Assembly: GCA_023014485.1 (NCBI GenBank)
Contig: JAJOZX010002350.1
Coordinates: 262,001 to 326,000, forward strand
Source of the DNA: Bathynomus jamesi
Lineage: Eukaryota; Arthropoda; Malacostraca; Isopoda; Cirolanidae
Reading direction: 5' to 3'
DNA length: 64,000 bases
Shown here: piece by piece, positions 42,088-51,891 of the stretch
Layout of the letters: each line of letters opens with the position of its first letter
Numbering within the stretch: position 1 is the first letter of the stretch
Made by a program: the position numbers and the translations under genes
Notes under the pieces: generated by a model
Databases searched by the model: none
What the model saw: the letters and a program-made list of their open reading frames with translations, nothing else
Told to the model about the DNA's origin: nothing

Positions 42088-42274
42088 ACTGACGAAAATA
42101 GGTTTTTATGGTGTATTTAATGGTTTCAATTGATTCTGTCCTTTTTAGTCGACAATTTCCCTGCTTGTGGGAAGGTGGGTATCTCCATAACGGGACATTT
42201 GCGGCAAAAATTAAGGTCAGATTCAATTGAAACATCATGAAATACGCCAGAAAAAAACATTTTCGTCACCAGTT
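42088..42274. mobile_element. palindromic miniature element, family FB1
   Basis: Arms GACGAAAATAGGTTTTTATG and its complement (AAAAAACATTTTCGTC). It is closest to 5024-5219, and its right flank (TTCTACCGAATCTTTACCC) matches the complement of that copy's left flank. Confidence 0.75.
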
Positions 42275-42309
42275 TGGACTATGCGTTCTACCGAATCTTT
42301 ACCCCTAAG

Positions 42310-42730
42310 GCGACTACTGAATTCAAATTTCAGCCGCCGGACCTGCGCAGGAGTATCACGTGACAATGACGTTTATGCATACCGTGCTCTGATTGGTCAA
42401 TGTAGGTATAACGTCATACGGAACCTATAATTTTTCTACTATTTATAACTTTCTTAATATGCATTTGCGCAAAATACGGATTGCAGATTCGAACAAACCA
42501 CCCTAAGAAATTATGGTTACGCCTTCAAGGTCATTGTTGGTGAAATATTCAATAATAACCAATTCGGGACTCGGAAAGGTAAGTAGTACCCCTAACCTAT
42601 CCTAGGCCGCCTAGATGATGTCTCACTCAGACTGGGAGCTCACACAACAGACAACCATTCTAAAGCCACCGTTGAATTAAAATTTTAGCCGCCGGACCAG
42701 TGCGGGAGTATTACGTGACAATGGGACAGC
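42310..42730 (+). repeat. pair of diverged direct repeats
   Basis: TCAGCCGCCGGACCTGCGCAGGAGTATCACGTGAC near 42330 and its diverged form TTAGCCGCCGGACCAGTGCG near 42686 share about 50 bp with the spacing to GTGACAATG conserved. Unknown nature; the rest of 42274-42930 has no feature I recognise. Confidence 0.6.
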
Positions 42731-43447
42731 CGCTGATTGGCTAATGATAAAAACATGACTGCATACAGCACGCGACGAGATGGTTTAACGTGAATAATGG
42801 CGCCAAAATTTAATTATTTCAAAAATAAATATCTCGATAAATAGGAATTTCCGCCAAAATTAGTCTAGAATAAAGCATTCTCGTTTTTTTTCGCTATATC
42901 TCGCTGTATAAATATCAATATCGAGTTTGGTGGATGTTAGGGTGGAGTGAAAAAATCAAAAGTTCCAGGATCAAAATTGAGGGGGTCTAGATAGTTGTCT
43001 TTTGTCCAGAATAAAACTTTAAAACTGATTTTGGGTGGTTGCATACAAAACTGTGACTACTACCGGTCAATTTATACAAATCGTATTTGCGCGCGATGAA
43101 AATTTGAACGCAGTGACCTATCTCGGATTCTGGACATGATAGAAAGACAATTTAAAAACTGTTTAGGATGTAGTTTTTACTTCTGAAGCAGATTAAAACA
43201 TTTGCAGAGGGCTGCATGCTCAATAATGCATCAAAAAATCCATATTTATTTTATTTTTGGCCAAAAATTGCAATTTTCAGCCTTTTTTATGGCAAATTTT
43301 TTAGACAATTTGTGGTAAATATCATAAAATATGTACAATTTTCTACTGAAACTATAACAAATCAACTTAAGATTAATCTAAAGTATCACTCATTAAACAA
43401 AGTAATAAAAAATAATCATCTAAACAGCTTCAAAATATTGTATTTTT

Positions 43448-43763
43448 GAAGTGAACACTTTCATCAGTTTTCTTGATTTTAGCTTTTGTCGAATAATGCC
43501 ATCACGACGTTCAAATCTTACCACCGTTGAGGAAGCCTCAGTTACAAGTTTAATGTGCCTCCCTACAACCTGATTATGACAAGTCTGGTTGAGTTTCAGT
43601 GCTTCCTTTCTTATGTTTACGAGTTCTTCATTGGTTAGAGATGCTGTGATCGGGGCTCATGAATGTCAGATGAATTTAAGTTTATCATTTTGAGATACCC
43701 TCGAGTTTCATTATCGATTTTAGGTACTATGAATCTCCTGACACTACTACCAACTCTCACAAC
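43448..43763 (-). pseudogene. C-terminal part of the 7.3-kb element's protein
   Basis: Minus strand, starting RRFIVPKIDNETRGYLKM and, after a frameshift near 43655, TNEELVNIRKEALKLNQTC, then HIKLVTEASSTVVRF, DGIIRQKLKSRKLMKVF. The block from NEELV to REKLKSR matches the C-terminus of the family as I remember it. Confidence 0.65.
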
Positions 43764-44216
43764 CAGGGCCGTACGCAGGATTTCTGCATGGGGGGGGGGG
43801 CGTTCAGAAATCGAAATTTCTTTATGATCGGGTTTCATTCGCTTAAGATAATAATGTAATTGTTTAATACTTGTGATCATATGATGACACATATTTTAGT
43901 GAGTTAACGTTATTCTAATCATTATTGTAAAATAAAACGCAAATCTGGAAAATTTCAGGAAGTCTTAAAAAATAGATTTAATAAAAAGGTATTTTATTTT
44001 GCATTTTACAACTATTCATGAAATCTGCCCAGGTTCTACATGGTCGTCCATTTTCTCTTTCTTCGTAAAATAATTAAATATGGTGTTTATCATTTTCTTT
44101 CTTTTATTGATGGTCACTTGTTTTTAATTAAAATTGCGAACGACAGAAAATTTAGGTCAAACTATCACAACAATGACTAAACCAGTGTTGCCAAATGACT
44201 GAAACAGAAAATCACG

Positions 44217-44247
<31 letters not shown>

Positions 44248-44396
44248 CGTGTGTTGGTGTGTGTGTGGTGTGTGTGTGTGTGACTGTGTGTGTGTGTGTG
44301 TGTGTGCGCAATGCAAATTCTATGTAATGTAAGGTCTAATGTAAATTATTCTCAATAGGGGGTTTGACCCCCCCCCCCCCCTTGCGTACGGCCTTG
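43764..44396. mobile_element. hAT MITE inside the 7.3-kb element
   Basis: Ends CAGGGCCGTACGCAGG and TGCGTACGGCCTTG with duplication CTCACAAC (43756-43763 and 44397-44404). Contains C/G runs at both ends and a TA/GT microsatellite (44217-44307). Confidence 0.94.
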
Positions 44397-44404
44397 CTCA
44401 CAAC

Positions 44405-44922
44405 ACTCAAGTCAGGCTGTAACTCTGGGACTTCAATATATTCATCTGAATCAATTATCAGGCACCACCTTCGAAGTCATTGTCTATCACTGTTTCAACT
44501 GATTCATTCTCTCTGACCAAAAGTACCTTGTTAACTGCGATGTTGCGGATTTCTGGGTCCAAATCAGCAAGCATGGCAATTAATCCGTTTTCAGGGTGAG
44601 TATAGTATGCATTTCGGTAGGGTTTTTTTAGGGCTATCTCCCTGGCTTCCTTGTGAGGACATTTTAGGATCCTTTGGAGCATATCATAAAAGTTCTTAAC
44701 ACCATCTGTGCATCGATACTCCTTCTTGATCTGGAACCAACTTGGAAAATAAACCAAGATACAAAACTCTGCAAGTGTGACCAGAACTTTGGAAGGCTTT
44801 TACGTGCCAGAGTCAACCACCTTGAATGACAGCTCGGTCCAACTTCAAGGAGCTCAATATCAGGATCAACACAGCCATACAGATTCTGTAAGCATAATAC
44901 TGATCAGTGCTGAGGTCCTCCA
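44405..44922 (-). pseudogene. middle part of the 7.3-kb element's protein
   Basis: Minus strand: LEDLSTDQYYAYRICMAV, then PDIELLEVGPSCHSRWLTLA in a shifted frame, LAEFCILVYFPSWFQIKK, EYRCTDGVKNFYDMLQRIL, YYTHPENGLIAMLADLDPEI and NIAVNKVLLVRENES. Two frameshifts. The SRWLT block and the HPEN block are conserved points of the family from memory. Confidence 0.72.
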
Positions 44923-45171
44923 GGGCAGACATTGGAATAACGCACACCATTTTTTAAAACAATTAAAAAATTTTGTTAAAAAAAATGTCTAAAAAAAAAA
45001 CCCCCAAAAACCGGGCATACATTTGACCTGACTGGGCCTTCACTGGCGTACATCGGAATAACATTGAAGGCCCGGTTGGGTCGACTGTATGCCCTAACCA
45101 GCTGAAATCCAAGAAGTTATGGAAAAATAAAATGTTTTTGGAGATGGTGTGCGTTATTCCGTTGTCCGCCT
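44923..45171. mobile_element. 249-bp inverted-repeat insertion
   Basis: Inverted ends GGAATAACGCACACCAT (44934) and its complement (to 45160) with flanking CCTCCA on each side (44917-44922 and 45172-45177). It splits the protein between EILEEADN and the LSTDQYY block. Confidence 0.7.
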
Positions 45172-45560
45172 CCTCCAGTATTTCGTTAGGAATAACTGGA
45201 AATTTAGAATTCCTAATTGGCTTGAATGAAATCACATCCCACTGAGATACACTTCCACCAAGCTCAACCACCTGAAAATGAGTCTGGGCTCTTTGTTGTT
45301 CCATCCAGAGTAACAAAAACGTGATGAAGGGGGAGCTCATTACAGTGTAGTAGGCAAATGCTCCACTGCAAAGGTCTACCAAGCAGTTCTTCCAGGCATC
45401 TGATAGCTCCACAATTTGAACCGGTCATTGTATTAGTCCCATCAGATCCTATCATGGCAAGTTTGGGAGTTTTTTCAATGAAGGAAGAAAGATCACTCCG
45501 GAACTTGTCACCACGTTTCTTTTTTGGATATTTATCAAACCTACAAAATTACCAAAACTT
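45172..45560 (-). pseudogene. uncharacterised transposase-like protein, central part
   Basis: Minus strand: after a plausible acceptor (TTTTGTAG) FDKYPKKKRGDKFRSDLSS, then MIGSDGTNTMTGSNCGAIRC, LEELLGRPLQWSICLLHCNE and LPLHHVFVTLDGTTKSPDSF, and in the next frame VVELGGSVSQWDVISFKPIR. The GSDGTNTMTG and LGRPLQWSICLLH-NELPL blocks are strongly conserved in a protein family I recall from aphid, Hydra and other invertebrate gene sets, always annotated as uncharacterised. A conserved Asp and a His/Glu in these blocks would suit an RNase H-like nuclease, but that is inference. Compared with the family, about 150 residues are missing between SFIEKTPKLA and MIGSDG. Confidence 0.75.
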
Positions 45561-45779
45561 TAATAATGTGAATGCAAATTTCAATTATAAACCCTACTTT
45601 AAGTTCTAGTCAAAACAGAATTTATTACCGATCATTCTTGTGATTTGCAAATCACTGAATCACATGATAATGTCAATAAAATTACTGTCACAAACAAATA
45701 AATGTAACTACAAAATTTACAAAGGTATGACATATTTTAAATCTTTTTATAAGGGACTGAAAATTTGAGTCTTGCCTCG

Positions 45780-45888
45780 AAAATTCTTTGACTAGATCCT
45801 GAATCTTGCTGGTGATACTGGGGCGTGAAATTGGATAGACATTGTACCAAATCCAGTGTTCAATCAGACTTAGTGCAACCGTATCAGC
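45780..45888 (-). pseudogene. exon portion downstream of the nested insertion
   Basis: Reads LSLIEHWIWYNVYPISRPSI then IQDLVKEF, directly continuing the frame of 49601-49742 once the nested element is removed. The exon seems to end at a possible GC donor near 45780. Confidence 0.72.
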
Positions 45889-45892
45889 CGTG

Positions 45893-45988
45893 GCCGGACG
45901 TTTCGTCGACGGACGTTTCGTCGACGGACGTTTCGTCGAACGGACGTTTCGTCGAACGGACGTTTCGTCGAACGGACGTTTCGTCGAA
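45893..45988. repeat. 16-bp tandem array, left
   Basis: Six copies of GGACGTTTCGTCGAAC with one-base-shorter variants (GTCGAC). Inverted with respect to the array at 49434-49590. Confidence 0.92.
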
Positions 45989-46401
45989 AGATTTTTTTTA
46001 AAAGAACTTCATTTTCATGTAAAAATAAAATGAATTTGTTTAAAAGGAGGTTTATTTTCCTTTACGGGATTTTTTTTTTGGAAAGAACTGTATTTTCATT
46101 TAAAAATAAAATATATTTATTTAAATTTCGGAAGAAAGAAATTTTAAAATTGTGCCCCTATAAACTTACAAATTATGTGCAATAGCTTTTAGGTATTGCT
46201 TTTAGGTATTTACGTATATATATTTGGTAATTATATATATATTTAGTAATTATGTATTATTTATATATTAATATATTATATTAATATATTAGGAGCAAGT
46301 GTAGTTTACGTTTCCCCGACACAAAAGGAACTACACTAGGTCAAAGTTGGGGAACGTAAACTACACTAGGATCTTTAGGAGACAGTTTTTAAATGAATCC
46401 A

Positions 46402-46462
46402 TCAAATAAAACGTTAAAACTAACGAAAATATTACGACTTAACCTAATTAATCGTCAATATA
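46402..46462. repeat. left half of an inverted repeat around the RT element
   Basis: AACGTTAAAACTAACGAAAA...TTAATCGTC at 46410-46460, inverse of 49188-49245. The same palindromic motif occurs in the elements at 10208, 12537 and near 41960. A (GT)n/(TA)n tract follows to 46537. Confidence 0.8.
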
Positions 46463-46467
46463 TATAC

Positions 46468-46538
<71 letters not shown>

Positions 46539-46544
46539 CCTTAC

Positions 46545-49140
46545 CTTACAACCTTACAAAGGTTCCGCGCGACGATTTCTCATTTCGCGAAGGTCAAGCT
46601 TGTCGCCCCTCCTCTCGAGTTGGCCTGGTGAAGTAGTGAGTTGGATTCTTGCGCTCTCCACCTCACATAGCCAGGTACGCCCGGCTCATCGGGGATTGTT
46701 CTGAGCCAGGCGTCTAGTCTTCTTTTGAAGATTTCCACTGCAACTCCCTTCGTGTTTCTTAGGTCTTTGGGCAACTGATTAAACAGTTTTGGTCCTCTCA
46801 CTACAAAACTATTTTCTTTCAGGGTTAAGGATGTTCCCTGTCTCGCCTTCAATTTGGGAATACGACACAGTCTACCGCTTCTACTTTCCATCGTTGTTTG
46901 GGGAGTTATGGGATTCAGAGTAAGATTAGGGACTAGTTTCTCCATTATTTTCCAAGTGTAAATAATGGTGTATCTCTCTCTTCTCCTTTCCAGTGAATAT
47001 AGGTCTAGTTCTCGTAACCTTTCCCAGTAATTTAGTTCTTTGCACCCATTGATCTTGGCTGTGAAGCTTCTTTGGATCCCCTCCAGCTGTCTAATGTCTT
47101 CTTTTTTATATGGGGAAGTTAGGACCGAGCAGTATTCTAATTTGGGTATGATCAGGGTTTTCAATAGAGGAATCATTACATTCCTAGGTTAATATGAGTT
47201 TTATCGCACTCAGAATATCAAAAGCAAATATAATTATAAAATATTAAAGCATAATTTTCTCATCATTTTCATATAAGTCACTATGCTCGCAGATGCGTAC
47301 TTAACAAATTATGTACATTTGAATATTATGACATTTTTGCATTTTTTTTCCCGCCCTTCCAATATTTTGATTGGTGACGTCATGAGAACATGATATATGA
47401 GCTAGATTTTTTAAGAACTTGAAAAATCTAGCTCATATATCATGTTCTCATGACGTCACCAATCAAAATATTGGAAGGGCGGGAAAAAAAATGCAAAAAT
47501 GTCATAATATTCAAATGTACATAATTTGTTAAGTACGCATCTGCGAGCATAGTGACTTATATGAAAATGATGAGAAAATTATGCTTTAATATTTTATAAT
47601 TATATTTGCTTTTGATATTCTGAGTGCGATAAAACTCATATTAACCCATTCCTATCCCTTCGTTTAAAGGTTCTCAATATCTGACCCGTTATTCTCTTTG
47701 CTCTGTTTACTGCAATCTTATTTTGTGTTTCAAATTTCGCATCATCTGTCATTACAACCCCTAAATCTTTTGCTCTGGAATTTCTCTGAATTTCCTGTCC
47801 ATTTGGGGTATAATATTCCATGCACTTTAGGTCTTCTCTTTTTCCGTACCGTAATAGCTGAAATTTCTCGGTGTTAAACTTCATATTGTTGTCTTCAGTC
47901 CATTTGTAGATTTTGTTTATGTCGGTTTGTAAAGATCCTATGTCTTCTGGGTTTCTTATTTTTCTACTGATCTTTGTGTCATCCGCAAAGGATGTTACTG
48001 TGCTGTCTCTGGTAACGTCCTCATCTATGTCAGTTAGCATGATTATGAAGAGTAGTGGAGCTAATACTGTTCTTTGTGGTACTGAGCTGAGGATCTCTGA
48101 TTCTGATGAAGATACTCCTTGTACTGTAACGACTTGCCTCCGCTCACTAAGGAAATTATATATCCATTTCCCTACTTTTCCTGTTATTCCCATATATTTC
48201 AGTTTATGTATTATGATTCCGTGGTCACACTTGTCGAACGCTTTAGCAAAGTCTGTGTATAGTACATCATAGTTTTCATTACTTTCAAGTGAATCAATAA
48301 TGTTGTTGTAGTGTTCCATTAGTTGTGATAGGCATGATCTGCCTGATCGAAACCCATGTTGGTTATCATTGAATTTTTTCTGAGTTTCCAAAAAGTCATA
48401 GATTTTCTGTCTAACTATTCTTTCAAATATTTTAGTGAGATGAGATGTAAGCGACACTGGCCTATAGTTTTTGGCCTGGGATCGATCTCCTCCTTTATAT
48501 ATTGGGACTATGTTCGCGCTCTTCAGGATGCCCGGTATTTCTCCCGTGTCTGATGATCGTCTCCATATCCAGTATAGGGGCTCAGCGATTGCATTCTTGC
48601 AGTTTTTGATCAGTGTGGCATTCCATTTATCCGGTCCTGCCGCTGAGTGTGTTTTTAGTTTCCCTATGGCTTGTGTAATATCATCCGTCGTGAAGTCGAA
48701 ATCCGTTATACTTTCCCCTTGTGGTTCTTCTTCAAAGAACGCGTTTCTATCGCAAATCAATTTGTCAGTTTTTGGGATACTGAAAGATGATTCATACTGA
48801 GCTTTTAATATTTCAGATACTTCTGTTAGATCATCAGATAAATCACTGTTCTCATTTTTTAAAGGTCCGATAGTCGCTTGGTTTTTCGACTTTCTTTTTG
48901 CGAAATTATAGAAGTACTTTGAGTTAACCTTTATCGCTTCTATAGCGTCATCTTCTTCTTTTTCTGTATGCTTCTCGATTTGTTCCTGTATGACGACATC
49001 GATACTTTGTAGTTTATCATTTAATATTTTTCTGATGTTGTTATCTTTACAATTACTTAATTTTGCAGTCACTCTTTTTCTCTTTCGGAACAATGCCCTC
49101 TTTTGTCTTTCGAACCTGCTTCTCTTTCCTCTTTGTTGTA
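46545..49140 (-). pseudogene. Jockey/CR1-group reverse transcriptase, family N copy 1
   Basis: Minus strand from about 49140: basic N-terminal KRKRVTAKLSN, TAAGPD-like AAGPDKWNATLIKN, NYRPVSLTSHLTKIFERIV, NDNQHGFRSGRSCLSQLM, VLYTDFAKAFDKCDHG (motif A), SVPQRTVLAPLLFIIMLTD, TSFADDTKISRK (motif C intact), TEKFQLLRYGKREDL. The frame is cut at 47647 by a 460-bp palindrome and resumes at 47176: PLLKTLIIPKLEYCSVLTS and the C-terminus ending SLTFAK at 46580. Apart from the insertion, 1.9 kb is open. Flanked by (TA)n on both sides. Confidence 0.92.
47187..47646. mobile_element. 460-bp palindrome, GGTTAATATGAG ends, 8-bp duplication
   Basis: Arms of about 228 bp are nearly perfect. Flanked by CATTCCTA (47179-47186 and 47647-47654). 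Centre TTTTTTAAGAACTTGAAAAATC. It shares one arm with 21433-21900. No coding capacity. Confidence 0.95.
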
Positions 49141-49141
49141 T

Positions 49142-49143
<2 letters not shown>

Positions 49144-49187
<44 letters not shown>
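49144..49187. repeat. (TA)n microsatellite
   Basis: Pure TA run at the 5' side of the family N RT. Followed at 49188-49245 by the inverse of the 46402-46462 motif. Confidence 0.95.
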
Positions 49188-49190
<3 letters not shown>

Positions 49191-49433
49191 GATTGGTTAG
49201 GTTAAGTCGTAATATTTTCGTTAGTTTTAACGTTTTATTTGATTAGGTATACGCGGACAAAGTTGGGGAACGCAAACAGTAGGATAATGTAGGGGAATGT
49301 AAACTATAGGATAATGTAAGGGGAACGTAAACTTTACCCGGCTGTGGACGCTGGTTGGTTTATTAACCTCTAATTGCACCATTACATTATCTGAGATGGG
49401 GGTGGTAGAAATATGAAATAGCCATTTGACGAT

Positions 49434-49590
49434 AAGTCCGTTCGACGAAACGTCCGTTCGACGAAACGTCCGTTCGACGAAACGTCCGACGACGAAACGT
49501 CCGTTCAACGAAACGTCCGGCGACGAAACGTCCGTTCGACGAAATGTCCGTTCGACGAAACGTCCGACGACGAAACGTCCGGCGACGAAA
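49434..49590. repeat. 16-bp tandem array, right
   Basis: About ten units of CGTTCGACGAAACGTC with CGACGA and CGGCGA variants. Confidence 0.92.
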
Positions 49591-49600
49591 AATCCGAGCA

Positions 49601-49742
49601 CCGTATCAGCTGCTTGTCTGGTTGTCCAGTTCTCTTCCGCCATTACACGTTGGATGACATCTTTACCAAGAGGAAGCTTTCCGTTGGAGAATGAGTCTGT
49701 GCTTGAAAATCTGACCTCCATCAAGAATTTTAATGGTGTCAC
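49601..49742 (-). pseudogene. N-terminal exon portion of the 7.3-kb element's protein
   Basis: Minus strand: TPLKFLMEVRFSSTDSFSNG, KLPLGKDVIQRVMAEENW, TTRQAADTV, where the nested element enters. The first ATG in frame is at about 49720 (MEVRFSS). Between here and the right TIR (49743-49885) I see no further exon, so the true N-terminus may be lost. Confidence 0.7.
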
Positions 49743-50264
49743 TGCATCTTAACATCCTACTATGCAGTATTTTTTGGCAATAAGGTTATCAAAATATATG
49801 TATTTATCAATTCTAGAAATTCAACCTGAAAAGAAAAATATAAAATATAATTTCAAATAACAACAAAATATTTAAAGAAAAAAAGCTGAAAAAAATTGCA
49901 TTTTTTGAGCAAAAATGGTGAAATATGGATTTTTTTGATGCATTATTGACCTTGCAGCCCTCTGCAAATGTTTTAATCTACTTCAGAGGTAAAAAAATAC
50001 ATCCTAAACAGTTTTTAAATTATCGTTCTATCATGTCCAGAACCCGAGATAGGTCACTGGGTTCAAATTTTGGTCACGCGCGCATACGATTTGTATAAAT
50101 TGGCCGGTAGTAGTCACAGTTTTGTATGCAACCACCCAAAATCGGTTTTAAAGTTTAATTCTGGACAAAAGACAACTATTTAGATCCCCACAATTTTGAT
50201 CCTGGCACTTTTCAGTTTTTCACTCCACCCTAGTGGATGTGTTCTACCGAATCTTAACCTAATG

Positions 50265-50625
50265 TTTTTTTAGGTTTATTAAGAACTGTATTTATAAATG
50301 GTGCTCCTTCTAATGCCAGTATGCTTTTTGTAGTCAATAAGGTGACTAGCTGTGCCAGCGTCATACGCAATTTTGTACTTAGATTTATCACTATGCTTGG
50401 TGAGTCAGTCAATAAGATAATAGAAACCATGGTTAGTGGACTTGTCTCCGATATATTTTGTAAATCTCAAATCCGGAAGTATTGGCGTAGGCAGTTGTAT
50501 GTTCATTATGCACAGTGGTTCACTGGCATACTTTGTTAGTGCTACAGATAACTAACTATCTCTTAATTTTCTATGGACCCCTTGTATAATGTTTGTACCT
50601 GTTGAGTCTGAAATAAAGTGGTGGT
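50265..50625 (+). pseudogene. non-LTR RT C-terminal fragment and 3' UTR
   Basis: NGAPSNASMLFVVNKVTS-like start, then RNFVLRFITMLGESVNKI and KYWRRQLYVHYAQWFTGIL with a stop at about 50538; it resembles the C-terminal domain at 4428-4717. AATAAAG at about 50610 and a GTGGTGGTG tract mark its 3' end. Confidence 0.7.
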
Positions 50626-50639
50626 GGTGCATAACAGAG

Positions 50640-51139
50640 GATGTAGCATACTATTGATACTAATGATACTATTGATCGCAAGAAGGCTGCAAAGCCAAAG
50701 TCTGAGACCCCAGTTGCCCCTGTCAGGACCTCCAACCGCTTTAGTCTCTTGTGTTCGAAGGAGGAAGACACCGTTTTGATTGGGGACTCGCAGATCAGGG
50801 GCCACGAGAAGTACTTTGCTTCTGCAAACCGGGACGGGAGGAAGGTAAGGTGCTTACCTGGGCGGGGAACGACGCACTTAAGGAAGGAGGTAGAGAAGGT
50901 GCGCGTGGCTAGTCGAAGAACTGCGATCGTTGTCCACACTGGTGGCAACGACCTGTTCCTCAAAGGCGGTAGGGTAGGTCTTACAGAAGGGATCATCACC
51001 AAGATCATGTCTCTTGCGAATGATCCAAAACTGAAGACGGACAGGGGAATGTTGATGGGTATTTTACCGCGGATGAATGCCAGTGACCACGCGCTCAGTA
51101 AGGTCATTGGCATCAACGAGAGGGTGCAAGACTTGTGCG
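50640..51139 (+). pseudogene. CR1 ORF1, SGNH/esterase-like domain, first half
   Basis: Reads KPKSETPVAPVRTSNRF, then EEDTVLIGDSQIRGHEKYF (catalytic Ser in GDS), CLPGRGTTHLRKEVEKVR, AIVVHTGGNDLFLKGG (GGND oxyanion block) and MLMGILPRMNASDHAL. It ends where alpha copy B inserts in CTTGTGCG. ORF1 with an SGNH domain is characteristic of CR1 elements; its role is probably RNA or membrane/lipid binding, and it is not established that catalysis is needed. Confidence 0.88.
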
Positions 51140-51566
51140 CAGGGCCGTTTCCTGGCATAAGCAGACTAAGCAGCCGCTTAGGGCCCCGCTGCTACTAGGG
51201 GGCCCTTAGACAGGCTCCCAGGTCATAGCTCAGTGGGCAAGAATAGGAATATAGCTGGTTATTATTATTAATATTATTGTTATTATTGTTATTATCCTTA
51301 TTATTATTATTATTATTGTCGTATTAATTAAAGTTTTTGTATGAGACAAATGTGATAAAACGGAGACAAACGAAACGTTTTGGTCGTTATGTGTAAATAA
51401 CTATTGTGAGATCTTATTTCTATATTATTTAACTTTATTCTTACTATATGCTTATACTTTCCTAAATGCTTAATTTTTCTAGTATTGTAAAACATTATTA
51501 TTATGATTATTATTATTTAGCAGATTAGTTGTGGTTAACTAGATGTGACTTCGTGCATCTTGGAAA

Positions 51567-51639
51567 ATGAAACATTATCCATCAGGAGCTGAAAAACAGA
51601 AAAAGAAGAAAATAGAGGAGAAGCTTTCCAGTAGCACAG
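51567..51639 (+). CDS. alpha transposase exon 1 (copy B)
   Basis: ATG at 51567: MKHYPSGAEKQKKKKIEEK then LSSST, GT donor at 51640. It corresponds to 39726-39804. Confidence 0.8.
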
Positions 51640-51891
51640 GTGAGATGTGCCACTTGTATATTCTTATGATTACAGTTCAGGCAACTAGGTTAGGTAGACC
51701 ATCAAGCTAGGCAAGTGCTCAGGAATCGTGTAGAGTAAGCTCGTCTCTGTAATATTTATAATATTTCGAAATGTGAAATTTAATGGATCACATCACCTCA
51801 AATTCTGTTCACACATATCAATTATAAAACAAGATAAGAAAGAGTATTTTAGCAAAATCTAACAGAATATGTAATGTTATGTTCTTCTCAG

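Larger units (their letters stand above)
45889..49600. mobile_element. element with inverted 16-bp tandem arrays, possibly MULE-like
   Basis: Ends carry oppositely oriented arrays of the unit GACGTTTCGTCGAACG (45893-45988 and 49434-49590). Imperfect ends are GTGGCCGGA and GTGCTCGGA. A direct repeat of 9 to 11 bp, (AC)CGTATCAGC, flanks it (45878-45888 and 49600-49610) and lies in the coding sequence of the host element at codons for AADTV. The long duplication suggests a MULE-like element; no transposase of its own is visible, and the interior is mostly other repeats. Confidence 0.82.
42938..50232 (-). mobile_element. 7.3-kb DNA transposon, TAGGGTGGA ends, 8-bp target duplication
   Basis: Ends TAGGGTGGAGTGAAAAAATC and its complement, with a perfect 8-bp duplication GTGGATGT (42930-42937 and 50233-50240). 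Terminal inverted repeats run about 340 bp (42938-43285 and 49884-50232) with mismatches. Inside is a minus-strand, probably multi-exon gene of an uncharacterised, widely distributed invertebrate protein family that looks like a transposase (see 45172-45560). Three elements are inserted in that gene: 43764-44396, 44923-45171 and 45889-49600. The superfamily is not assigned: the 8-bp duplication recalls hAT or P, but I see neither signature domain. Confidence 0.9.

Noticed and set aside
45842..46033. Frame with repeated GRFVDGRFVERTFRRTDV
   Set aside because: Translation of the 16-bp tandem array, not a protein repeat.
45893..49590. CRISPR-like spacing of 16-bp repeats
   Set aside because: Units are directly adjacent with no unique spacers, occur as an inverted pair in a eukaryotic transposon, and no cas-like gene is present.
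50749..51198. Host SGNH hydrolase gene
   Set aside because: It is followed by endonuclease and RT of a CR1 element in ORF1-ORF2 order and is broken by a transposon; it is retrotransposon ORF1.
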